This document shows, piece by piece, positions 46,546 to 56,764 of a DNA stretch of 64,000 bases. How positions within the stretch are numbered: the first letter of the stretch is position 1; each line of letters opens with the position of its first letter. Location: NCBI GenBank assembly GCA_032719365.1, contig CM064870.1:38224194-38288193 (forward strand), in the 5' to 3' direction. Origin of the DNA: Prinsepia uniflora. Lineage: Eukaryota > Streptophyta > Magnoliopsida > Rosales > Rosaceae. The notes beneath the pieces are model-generated. The model searched no databases and was not told the origin of the DNA. It saw nothing but the letters and a program-made list of their open reading frames with translations. A program made the translations under genes and the position numbers.

Positions 46546-48045
46546 CATTTCATCCTTTCCCTACGTGTTTCTCCTTCATCTTAATAGTTGGGGATGAGGC
46601 TAGCGGGACACAATTCCTTATGCATCTGAAGCTGAATTTCTTTGTGTTTCCGCTAGTGGTAGATGTTGGTTTGAGCTGATTATCATACAGTTGTTCTCCT
46701 ATGGGACTTTCCGGAAACCAGTGGAGATTAACCATGCTGATTGACGGTGTTGGAAATGGGTTAGTATCTACCTCCATGATGGCCTTAGGTATAGGTTCCC
46801 AAGCGATATGTCCTTGATTGATTAACCTTTGGACGATATCTCTAAACTGAACACAGCTGGCGGTGCCATCGTGCAATGACACATGCCATTTTCAAAACTG
46901 TTTTCCCTTAAGGTCTTCCTGTTTGGGCAACTCCTGCTTGGGGTATAGTTTGATTACTTTTGCCCTTACCAACTCATCATAGATCTCTCCAACCTTGGTA
47001 AGGTCAAATGTGTACGAGCCAAACGCTGGTGTTTTGTTCATGAATAGGCTGCTTCTTGGCATGGCTAATGTCTGCTCCGGAGCAGGCCTGACTAGTGGCT
47101 TGAGGGTCACCAGTCCATTCCCTTGAGATTGGATCTCGGCTGTGGCTACCTCCAATTCATGTTCTTCCTGTGAAGTCCTAGGTTTTTCTCAATGCTCTAG
47201 TTGGTGCACAAGGACCCTATTATTGTAAAATGGTGGAACTTTCGAATTGTACCTCTGCCTTTGTTCTTTTTCAAGCATCCTTTCGAACCTGGTGGCCGAT
47301 ACTACTATCTCCTGGAGATAAAAAAAAGTAGCTTCATCGAACTTTTTTCGGAAGGAAAACCTTAGTGCTCGTTGGGCGACAGCTACCATTTGAGCGTTGT
47401 TGATGGAAAACCTGCACCTTATCTTCAACCTTTTGAACCTAGCGATGAAGTCCTCCGTGGTCTCATGTTCGCCTTGTTTGAGAGCCGTTAAGTCACTAAT
47501 AGTAACTTCAGGCTCGGTTCTGTAGAATTCCTCATAGAACTTGGCCTCCATTTGCCCCCAAGTGTGGATAGAAGCTTCTAGCAGTGAAGTGTACCAAGAG
47601 AAAACATCTCCAGATAGGGAGCTACTAAAAAGTCGTAACTTGAGGTAAGGATTATCTTCCACATTCACGCATTGGGACGAGAACCTCCCAATATGTTCTA
47701 AGGACGTTGTGTTGCCATCTCAATTAAAGATTGTGAATGCTGGCGGCTTGAAATTTCTGGGAACGGGTTGTCCTCATCTATATAGGCTAGATAATGCTTT
47801 CTATAAGTCAGGACACTAATTCTCCAAGGAGGTGCTGGTTGACCAGTTATCATGCGCCTTAACTCATTCATTTCATTCATAAGGGCCCGGTGCTCTATAG
47901 CTTGGGATGGTCTTCTATCATGGAGGAACTCCTCATGCAATCCTGGTCCGTCGGGATCAGATCTCCTCCAGTTGTTAAATTCATTTCTAGTCTTTGGCGG
48001 GAACGTGGGTTTGATTTTCCCTGGCCCTTGGGTGGTTGGTTCCAT
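46546..48045 (-). pseudogene. gag: Ty3/gypsy gag (Tat/Ogre-like), decayed
   Basis: The minus-strand frame at 47668-47189 gives the gypsy gag core NPYLKLRLFSSSLSGDVFSWYTSL...IHTWGQMEAKFYEEFYRTEPEVTISDLTALKQGEHETTEDFIARFKRL (retrotransposon gag family). Upstream is an N-terminal stretch from MEPTTQGPG (48045), with a frame change near 47690. Downstream in the same frame, after a stop near 47189, come LTKVGEIYDELVRAKVI and LKGKQF, then a second stop near 46889. SCVQFRDIVQRLINQGHI and MEVDTNPFP follow, typical of the gag tail in this group. The solo LTR E cuts it at 46541. No protease or RT is visible; those would lie left of 43341 and are missing. Confidence 0.82.
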
Positions 48046-49369
48046 GCGGGGTTGATCTCCCCCTAGCCATTATGTGGCTGGTTCCTAGAAATCAAACCCA
48101 ACTGGCCCTTCCCTTTGTCAAATCTTGGGGTCTCGAAGAAAGGTGGAACATTGGTGTTCTTAGTGGGTCCCACTTTACCGTTTATCCTATTGGAACACTC
48201 CCCCATACCTCAATTTTTTTCATTTTTTCTGTCAGCACCGCTCAAACTTACTTCCTCTCCACGTTCGAGCTCGTTGGGCTGGGCTGGGCTTGTGTGTCTT
48301 TGAACCTTTAATTTCGTGAGCCGATGACTTAGGCCTAGAGGGGATTTTTTTCGGGTGTGAACACATGTTGTACAAGAAATAAACTAAAATAAACAAGATA
48401 TGGAATAAAAAGCAGGAAAGTGAGTTGAATAATAAATAATATTGAGGGGATGATAAAGCAGTGAAGAAGCCACCGGAGGCGTGAAGGGCAATTTGGGTCC
48501 TAGAATCCTTGACCTACTTGACAAAGTCCTTCAAAATTTGTTAGGGAATCTTGGCGTGGAGGATGTGAACCAAATCAGAAACACAAGAAGAAACAAACTC
48601 AGTACTTCTAATTGGCTACTGCTCCTCATTATTGCTTGAATCCATCTTCACCCTCCTCACATACCCTTCGGCAAATAAAATTGTAATATCTTCCATTTCC
48701 ACCTCCCGAATTGCTTGCCTACTTTCAAAATCACCAAAAATAAAAACTCAGATGGGTTATCACCTTTCAGTAGTTATTGAATGTTGAATATTGAACGTTG
48801 ATGGAGAAAGTGGTCATCTGGGGCCTATTATTCATAGGATAATCAAATGCAATAGTGGCAGTTTAGAAAAATGTATAAGGATTACAGGATCCACTGGGGG
48901 CTCAATCTCACAAGCTTTTATTTTTTTAATGTGCCTGGTTTTCAACATGCATGCCTTTGCTTTCCCACATTTTTTTTTTCTTTCTTTCTTTTCTTTCAGT
49001 GTTTTAACTAATTTCTTTTGGCCTGTTTATCTGTCATGAATTTTCACCCACTTTCATTGTTCTTTTAGGGTTGGGCATATTTACGATCGACACAATTATC
49101 AGCTAATTTCAAATTCAAACCTTTTAAACATGCCGATATGATTTGGATTTAAAAAATAAATAAAATTAAAACTATTTTAATCTAGAATGTCAATACCAGT
49201 TGGATTTGAATAGTTAAAGTATAAACTGTTAGTCAAAGATTCCTCCAAAAGATTCTATTATTCTTATAAAGATTTTATTTATTCACATAAAGATTCATAT
49301 CATCACATGAAGATTTATTTCATACATACACATTAACAAATTAAAATTGTTAACCTTTAAGCTACAAAT
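48046..49369. other. No gene; leader-side sequence of minus gypsy element or unrelated DNA
   Basis: No recognisable frame, LTR end or primer site was located. Pyrimidine-rich tracts occur near 48955-49010, and the sequence turns strongly A/T-rich after 49080. Confidence 0.4.
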
Positions 49370-49720
49370 ATGGCGAATTTCATTTAAATATAATTTTAAT
49401 TCTAAAATTGTACAAAATGAGTAAAAATGAAGTGAGATATAAGTATGTGATGAACACATATATTTAAATATTATAAGGTGAAAAATATTAACTAATAAAT
49501 AATATAAATAAATAAAAAATTAACTATTCAGCATGTATTCCAACTATAACGACCCGGACCTTAATTACGAGATTAACGAGATTTTCAAAAACTTTACGGA
49601 TTAGTTTAAGCACTTTTGACCATTTTGCCCCTAAGATTATATTTGGCTTTCTACATTAGGGAATGGCAGTTTTGGAAGGAAAAATATGAATATTTTGGGG
49701 TGTCACATAAAAATCATAAC
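49370..49720 (+). repeat. First copy of a ~340-bp duplicated junction (flank plus LTR start)
   Basis: A/T-rich flank plus LTR-like start (TATAACGACCCGGACC at 49545, then TTTGCCCC...TTGGAAGGAAAAATATG). Repeated at 50216-50550 with moderate divergence. Confidence 0.8.
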
Positions 49721-50215
49721 TAATCGAGCATCACAAAAATCGCCTAGAAACGCATTTAAAACACGTAAATATGCTTGCATACGATTTTAGAGAAAAGAAA
49801 GTTCACTCATACTCGGCCCGCGTAGTTCGATACCGACTTGCATGCCTTTCTGTGATTCCCAAAACTTTCCCTCCCGTCACAATTCACTTTTAGGGTCATT
49901 AATCATCCCAAATAACTCCCACTTCAAGCCCTTAATTTTTTCGGGATTTTTAAATGGATTTAAAACGACCCCTAAACTTTCAGATAGTCGAAACTACCCC
50001 GAGACTATATTCGATCATCTTGAAAACTATACCGTTGGACTTGCATTGTCGAGAACATGAACTTTCATGTTGACCAAGTGTCTCACGCACCCACACGCAA
50101 CGTAAAGTCCCTACGTGTGGCCTTCACGCGCATGATACTGTTCATCTTCCCTAGGTGCCATGTCTAAATTTATGGCTTTCGGGTCGCCTAACCCGGTTCA
50201 AACTCACGATTTTCA
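49721..50215 (-). mobile_element. Fragment of minus-strand Tekay-like LTR
   Basis: Shares a long stretch with 52663-53018 (ATCATCCCAAATAACTCC..., GTCGAGAACATGAAC...). It has GTTCACTCAT near 49811, the degenerate form of the LTR pairing motif. No gene. Confidence 0.7.
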
Positions 50216-50550
50216 CATCTATTTCAATATAATTTAAATTCTAAAATAGTACAAAATGAGTAAAAGTTAAGTGAGATAAAGTATGTAATGAACACATATA
50301 TTAACATTTTATAAGGTGAAAAATATTAACTAATAAATAATATAAATAAATAAAATATTTAACTATTCAGTATGGATTCCAACTGTAATGATCGAGACCT
50401 TAATTACAAGATTAACAAGATTTTTCCGAAATTTTACGGATTAGTTTAAGCATTTTTTACCATTTTGCCCTTTAGATTATATTTGGCTTTCTACATTAGG
50501 GAAGGGTAGTTTTGGAAGGAAAAATGTGGATATTTTGGGGTGGAGTGTTT
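50216..50550 (+). repeat. Second copy of the duplicated junction
   Basis: Repeats 49370-49720, including the same flank and LTR start (TGTAATGATCGAGACC at 50384). Confidence 0.8.
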
Positions 50551-51970
50551 GTAGCCACTCATTTTGGATTGGGATCAAATTCATCATCTCGCACTCTCAC
50601 TCTCTCTTTTCCCATGCAAACCCAAACCATACAAACATAGATTATCAACCAATTTTCCCATCATGATTTTGGTACCCTTTTGAAGAAAACCAAGGTTAGA
50701 ATAAGCTTCTAAGGACTCTCAGGAGCAAGACAAGCTCGAGGTTAAAGGTGGAGGACGTTGGAAATGCACCGTTTGAGTGGAGGATGGAGGCTCGAAACTT
50801 TGGAAGCATAAATCATGCAATCTAGGTAACTTCTCTTAACTCTGGTCATGTATTTCGATTCCTGGGGTTGAGTAGATAGATTTTGATAAAAGTTTTGTCC
50901 AATTTGGTTGAGAAATAAGGGAGATATGGAGTTTCTAAGTTTCGGGCTTTAATGGAGTTTTCCGGTTGCCGACAACGGTGGCCACATGAGCGACCTTCTT
51001 CTCTAGAAAGGGGTGACATCAGTAAAAAACGTGGCAGTAGTGCATGTGTCAGGTGGCAGGTAGTAGGTGTATGAGGGTGCCATATGGCATGAGTGTCAAT
51101 TGTTAAGGCACGTGATAAGTGCCACGTCAACTAGGGCTGACGTCATGCGTGTGGGTAGTGTGTGAGATTAGTTGCCAGACTTCCCTTGATGTGTGAAGGC
51201 GTGTGGGCACGATTATGCATGTGGGGCTAACTCATGAGAAATATTTTGACGAGCTGAATCCAATGGTGATGGTTTCAAGCCAATCAGAGTTTGTTTTGGG
51301 GGGGGGGGGGGGGGTGTTTTAGGTGTTTTTCTCCTCGAAATGCATGTTCATGATGTATTTACTATTTCAAGATTTAGGTGGAGTTTACATATGAGCTTAT
51401 GTGGATTGTTAGTGACCCTTGGGTGTTACTTTGATAGGTCAAGATGCCCCAGAGACTGCTGAGGAGCATACAGCTCGTTACTGAGCGATTGGTTGTATTG
51501 TGAACGAACATTTTGTTTAATAACTGTGATGCATGCATATTTACGTATTTATATGGATTTATGGCATGGTTTGGATGGTTATGGCTTGAATATATGATTC
51601 TAAAAGTTTTCTGGATAAGTTCATGGTTTTATAATATATATTCGATTGTGGTTTCTAGACACAGGTTTTATGGTGGTTTTGGAAAAAATGGGATTTTGGG
51701 CTGATGCTTGGGTGATAAATGCTTTGAGCTTTTGTGGGTATTTCAAAAGCAGGTTAAAAGGTATTTTTGATAAACTGGTTTCTAGTATGTCCATCCTCAT
51801 GCGATTGGATTGCTATTCCTGAGTTGGACTCCCATGATCCATCTCTAAGGAGGGACTCCAACGTGGTCGGAGTTGGACTTAACATGTCCCGATGGAGTTG
51901 GTCTTTGCAAGATTCGTGGTTGTTTACGCGTAGCACATGGGGAATGCTAGTTGGACCAGTGGGCTGGTTG
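50384..51970 (+). mobile_element. Truncated Tekay-like LTR (G), plus orientation
   Basis: Begins TGTAATGATCG. It has a donor-like TAGGTAACTT near 50826, a TTTGATAGG acceptor-like site near 51436, TGCATGCATATTTACG near 51530, and GAGTTGGA/TCCAAC inverted repeats at 51820-51900. It contains a run of 17 G at 51298-51314. Its distal end is replaced by an oppositely oriented LTR fragment. No gene. Confidence 0.65.
51298..51314 (+). repeat. Homopolymer run of 17 G
   Basis: Uninterrupted guanines. It could form G-quadruplex structures, and its exact length may be a sequencing or assembly error. Confidence 0.85.
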
Positions 51971-53110
51971 GACTACGTATGTACCCTACATTTTATAAAA
52001 CTATGCATGCATGTGATAAATTCTCAAATCTCGAAAAAACAGATAGAAAATAAGAAGTCTCAAAATACGTGCAAATACCCGAAATCCAACCATATCAGAA
52101 AATAAGTCAACATATCAAGCATTGTAGCCACAATCACACTGAACCAACCTACCCTTGATGCTAGAATCTCAATGATATCATATCATATCTGCATTACTGG
52201 TAGGCCAAACAACTTGGGGAAACAGAGGCCAACTCTACACTTCCAAGTGCCACTTGTGAAAACATAGCCCAACTCTGGATATCCAAGTGTGAACTGACTC
52301 AGGAAAATAGTGCCTAACTCTAGACGTCTGGATCATAGCCCAAATAACCATCTCAGGAAAACAAAGCTCTGCTCTGGACGTCTAAGATAAATCAACCGCT
52401 CAGAAAAATAGAGCCCGGCTCTGGATGTCTAGGCATTAATTATAATCACATACCGATGAGAGTTGTCCAATCACCACAATCCACACACATCCATAATCAC
52501 ATCACAGTTATCGAGAAAGTACATCTTTTTAACTCATATTTAATTCTTTAACCTAAATCATATCTCGAAAGTCGGACCTGAGCCCAAATCACAAGTCATG
52601 CAAAAACCTCGTAAAATGTGTCATCAAAATATCCCTTACTACTGATATGGTTGGATTTAGGGTTATTAATCATCCCAAATAACTCCTACTTCAATCCCTT
52701 AGTTTTTCGGGATTTTAAATGGATTTAAAACGACCCCTAAACTTTCGGATAGTTGAAACGATCCAAAGACGATATCTGAACGTCTTGAAAGCTGTACTGT
52801 TGGACTCGCATCGTCGAGAACATGAACTTTCATGTTGACCAGAGGTCTAAATAGTGTCTCACACGCAAACACACCATATAAAGTCCCTTCGAATGGGCTT
52901 CATGCACATGGCACTGTTCATCTTCCCTAGGTACCATGTCCGAATGTCTGGTTTTCGGGTCGCCTAACCCGAGAGCCCAACCCGGTTCAAACTCAAGATT
53001 TTCACATCTATTTTATTCATTTAAACTAGCTAACCTCATCTAAGAAACCCCAAAAGATGATCTTTGATCTCAAAACTAACAAAAACTTACCTTATTATCA
53101 CTGTTGAATT
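51971..53110 (-). mobile_element. Minus-strand Tekay-like LTR fragment, same family as element B
   Basis: 51985-52440 matches 60190-60635 (TTTTATAAAACTATGCATGC..., then repeated GCTCTGGAYGTCT units). 52663-53018 matches 49890-50215. Stems such as AGAGC-CCG-GCTCT (52410-52422) are present. A minus-strand donor-like site lies near 53090 (ACTTACC). No gene. Confidence 0.7.
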
Positions 53111-54250
53111 TGTTGATATCTCGGCCATAGCTGCAATGCCTGTTCTTCAACCTTCATATGTCCATTCCTCGTCCTTTTGATCCTTTAATGACCTCATGGA
53201 CTCGCCTGACCCTCTGGGATCCCCCTAGCAAGTCTAACGGGAAGCTTTTGGCTAGGGAAAGGCAGCTTCTGGCCTATGGCCTCCCTGTTTCAAGTTCTAG
53301 TGCAGGAAAATCTGGGCTGAGCAGGGCTTGCCCGGGGGCTAATTTGGCCTCCCCCCATGCCCAGGCTAGGCAAGATTAGAAGGAGAGCCCAATGACTAGA
53401 ATTCTGGAAAATTAATAACCAAGCAAGAAAAAATCAATTGGGCAGCCAAAAACGACTATCAAAACCCAGAATTCATACAACCCATAATTCAAAATTTGAA
53501 CAGAAATTAGAGCCAAAATCACGGATGAACAGAAATTGGGAAAAAAATCAAAAATTTTCAATCACGGATGAACAGATAAAATGCAATCAACACACAACAA
53601 TCCAAATATGCTACAACCCATGGATGAATAGAAATTGGGAAAAAAACCAAAATTGGGCAGCAAACACGGATGTTCAATTTGGAAAAAAAAAATAAAAAAT
53701 CATTCAATTATTTTAACAGCTTTCCTACAAATTACATGACCCACTCACCTCTTGAACCTCTCGAACCATTCGAAGGCCTCACCATCATCGCTAGAACCTT
53801 GAGAACCCCTTGAACCTATCGACGCCTGATTGCCCACTCGAAGCAATCAACGGCTCTCAACGGCCTCAACGACAGCTCTCACGGTCTCTCCCCTTCTCCA
53901 TCTCTCTTTTCGACCAGTGTCTTCTCCCCTCTCGATCATCTCCGTCTATCGCCCCTCTCTGTGTTTCAATCGTTCGAGAACGATTGAGAGAGTCGAACTC
54001 TCCCTTTGTACAAACGAAGGAGTGGCAAAACGATGTGTTTTGTTCATTTTATTAACATTTTGTTTTGCTTTTTTTTTGCTGATTTTTTGTTTATATTTAT
54101 TAACATTTTTCTTTTCTTTTTGTTTTCTGATTTATTTTCTTATATTCATTAACATTTTTTTTCTTCTGATTTAGTTGTTTATATTTATTTGTTTGTTTAT
54201 ATTTATTTTTTGGTTATTATATTTTCTCAATTTAAATTGATAGTTGTATG

Positions 54251-54292
<42 letters not shown>

Positions 54293-54409
54293 ATATTATA
54301 TATTATTATTTAGTCTACCTTGATACTTATAATATGATTATATTATTATTGTTGTTAATATGACAATTTAAATATCCACGGGAAATTAATATTTACTCCT
54401 ATAAATATG
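53111..54409. other. Non-coding part of a probable PIF/Harbinger-type remnant
   Basis: No protein family recognised. 53522-53650 has three copies of a GGATGAAYAGAAATTGGGAA-like string. 54050-54250 is T-rich. The left transposon end was not located. Confidence 0.4.
54252..54288 (+). repeat. (TTA)n microsatellite
   Basis: About twelve consecutive TTA units followed by AT-rich sequence. Confidence 0.9.
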
Positions 54410-55437
54410 ACACCAAATCATAAATGGTCAAATGAGGCAGAAGTGATGTTATGCAAAGCTTAGGTAGCCGTCACTTTAGATACAATTGAAGGAGTAGATC
54501 AAACAAACATCGCATTCCGGGTACGAGTTCGAAACCATTATATTCAAAATTGGGATGGTCCCGTGGAAGGTATCTGAATTGTTCAGGAATTTTCAAATAG
54601 GTGGAAAACATTACGACCAATGCTCAAATAGTGGCAAAAGGCTTCAAAATAAGTTGTGAATTTTCATCGTAGCGGTACCAATCAGATGGATGAGGTGAGA
54701 ATTTGTAAATTTATAAATGTAGTATCATTGTGCACAATTTATCTTTTAAATTAATCAATTGTTCTTGACTATATGTTTAGCTGATATAAGCAAAGGTCTA
54801 TTATAAAGTAAGAATGAATTCGCAATTTATGTTTCATCATTGTGGAGAGATATGTAAAAATTGCAAATATTTTAAAGGTCCACCTTAGAGAGAGTCTGAA
54901 GTAAGTCAAGTATCTCCATTTGGCTCATCACCACTTAAAGATTTAATTAATTTGGATGAACATGGGGAAGAAGAAAATCTTGGAGCCAATATAGGTTCCT
55001 CTGTAAGACCTTCAGGAAGGAAGTAATCAAAAGAAGCTCGGAGAGAGGGAAAGTCACATATGATTGATAATAATGGATTGTATGCCACCATGGAGGCCAT
55101 TGCATTGCAAAATTTGGAAGAGGTGGCATTGAGGAAGAAAAAAGATGAAGATTATGCGAAGACATTTCAATTTGAACAAGCATTGTAATTACGAAAAGAG
55201 AAAGAAAGACGAATAGAACGAGAAGACAGAATTATGGAGAAGGATACCGAAAAGATGAGTCCAAACAAACAAAGATACTGGAGAAAAAGGAAATTGGCAA
55301 TCACAAATGGACAAGAAAGTCATCTTAGTGGTGGTAGTCATGAATATCATGAAGAACGTGATTATCGGCCTCAAAACGATTAAGAAGGTGATTATCAGCC
55401 TCAGAATGATCAAGATTGGTTCACCCCTCCTCACTAA
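54410..55437 (+). pseudogene. Myb/SANT-like plus NAM-associated protein remnant (Harbinger ORF1 type)
   Basis: Conceptual reading gives KWSNEAEVMLCKA...VRNHYIQNW...SNRWKTLRPMLK, resembling the SANT/Myb-like domain. After about 54900 comes a charged tail, with ALQNLEEVALRKKKDEDYAKTFQFEQAL and RKEKERRIEREDRIMEKD at about 55100-55260. This is the pattern of NAM-associated C-terminal domain proteins commonly encoded as ORF1 of plant PIF/Harbinger transposons. Many stops and at least one shift break it; A/T-rich segments at 54700-54850 may be introns. No transposase is seen. Ends at a TAA near 55437. Confidence 0.5.
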
Positions 55438-55688
55438 TTGATTTTAATTTTCCATTTAAATTGATTATTATATATTTTATTAGACTTATTAATGATTTTG
55501 ATGTAATTTAAATTTCAGTAAAATAAAGTTTCTTCATTATGATAATGTTTAATACTTTTTTATATATACATATAAGTTAAATAAAATAAAGTATAATTAA
55601 ATTGTATTTCAGATATATTATGCAAAGATTTGAATTCAAATAAAAATTTGAATTCTTACCTCTTGCCATTCCCCATTAGAAATACTAA

Positions 55689-55754
55689 ATCTTGCCTTGG
55701 GCAAGATATCATGAATAATAGAATTTGGGGGGCTAAATCTTGCATTTAGCCCCC
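55689..55754. repeat. Two adjacent strong palindromes at right end of Harbinger-like remnant
   Basis: ATCTTGCC / GGCAAGAT (55689-55696 with 55700-55707) and GGGGGCTAAAT / ATTTAGCCCCC (55728-55738 with 55744-55754, loop CTTGC). They are followed by CCATTAGATGTGCTCT, a string like those near ends of many plant Harbinger/hAT-type MITEs. No matching left end was found. Confidence 0.7.
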
Positions 55755-55819
55755 TGCCCCTTACTTTTAGCCCCTCCACCATTAGATGTGCTCTCAAGTT
55801 GACGTGAAACAGCCCCAAA

Positions 55820-56075
55820 TGTCATGACCCAACCCATCTACCACAATATTGTCCGCTTTGGGCTCAGCCTTCACGGTTTTGTTCTCGGAAGCTCACGTGC
55901 AACTTCCCAGTAGGTCAACCATCCTGGGATTGCTCCAGCCTCAACTCGCTTAATTTTGGAGTTCCCAAGGAATCCAAATCCAGTGAGCACCCAAAAAGCC
56001 ATGTGCTAGATAGATACGTGCCCACACATATAAGGCACTTCACCTTTCCCTCCTCGAGCGATGTGGGGTTGTTCA
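55820..56075 (-). mobile_element. Cassandra TRIM LTR with 5S-like promoter
   Basis: Read on the minus strand, the 256-bp unit runs from TGAACAACCCCACATCGC to GGGTTGGGTCATGACA and closely matches the plant Cassandra LTR as I remember it. It carries 5S rRNA-derived internal promoter parts: an A-box-like TTAAGCGAGTTGAGGCT (about 55936-55952) and a C-box-like GGATGGTTGACCTACTGGGAAG (55903-55923, one change from GGGTGACC). Cassandra LTRs are transcribed by RNA polymerase III. No internal region, second LTR or matching target duplication (CCAAA against CTGAT) is seen. Confidence 0.8.
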
Positions 56076-56764
56076 CTGATCTTGTTTTTCCAAGCCCACG
56101 GGTCTTGCTCACCGTTCTTGCTTCTCAAGCTCACGGGTCTTGCTCATCGTTCTTGCTTCCAAGACCGGTTCTTGCTTCCACGACCGGGTCTTACACCAAA
56201 GGAACTCCACAACCCATCGCCAAACTTGGCTCTACTATTTTTATTTCTTCTTTCTAGGCCCTGCAGAGTCCCACTTTCTTCCTTAACATCTTCCTCAGTT
56301 CCTTTTCACTCCCTTCTTCCTTTTTTTTTCTTTCTTTCTCATTTTTTCAATGCCTTTCTTCACCTTCGACCACTCCTCACCGAAGCTCACCACACACGCA
56401 CACACCCCTTCTAAATTAAAGGGTTAAGCTGGTGGAGTGACTAGGAAATGAAAAGTAATGAAAGGTCTAAAACCTCCCAGAATGACCCATACCCTTCAAG
56501 TACAAATTACCAAAATACCCTTCAAGTACAAATTACCAAAATTCCCTTGATCCTTTTTAGACCCATAATAGTCTCATTGGACCTCCGATTTTAGTGTATC
56601 ACCTGTTTACGGACTCAGAAGTCCGAGTCCTTTGTAACGGTCTTTGTAGAATGTCCAACAGATTCCCGAGTCAAAAAGTCAATGTTTGGCCTTTGGAAGG
56701 GAAAAACCGTCATTTCCACCAAATTTCCAAAATTTTGTTTTGCTCGAATTTTAGGTTGGTTACA
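56076..56764 (-). mobile_element. 3' LTR of element B, truncated
   Basis: Ends ...GGTTGGTTACA at 56764, matching the inner element's LTR boundary. It holds the usual GTTTACGGACTCAGAAGTCC and GAGTCAAAAAGTCAA blocks. 56091-56160 is a 35-bp unit repeated twice (CAAGCYCACGGGTCTTGC...). The left end is replaced by the Cassandra LTR and Harbinger-like DNA. No gene. Confidence 0.65.
56091..56160 (+). repeat. 35-bp tandem, two copies
   Basis: 56091-56125 and 56126-56160 differ at three sites. Confidence 0.85.

Noticed and set aside
55900..55960. Host 5S rRNA gene
   Set aside because: Only promoter-like 5S segments occur, inside a unit with TG...CA ends matching the Cassandra LTR; the rest of 5S is absent.
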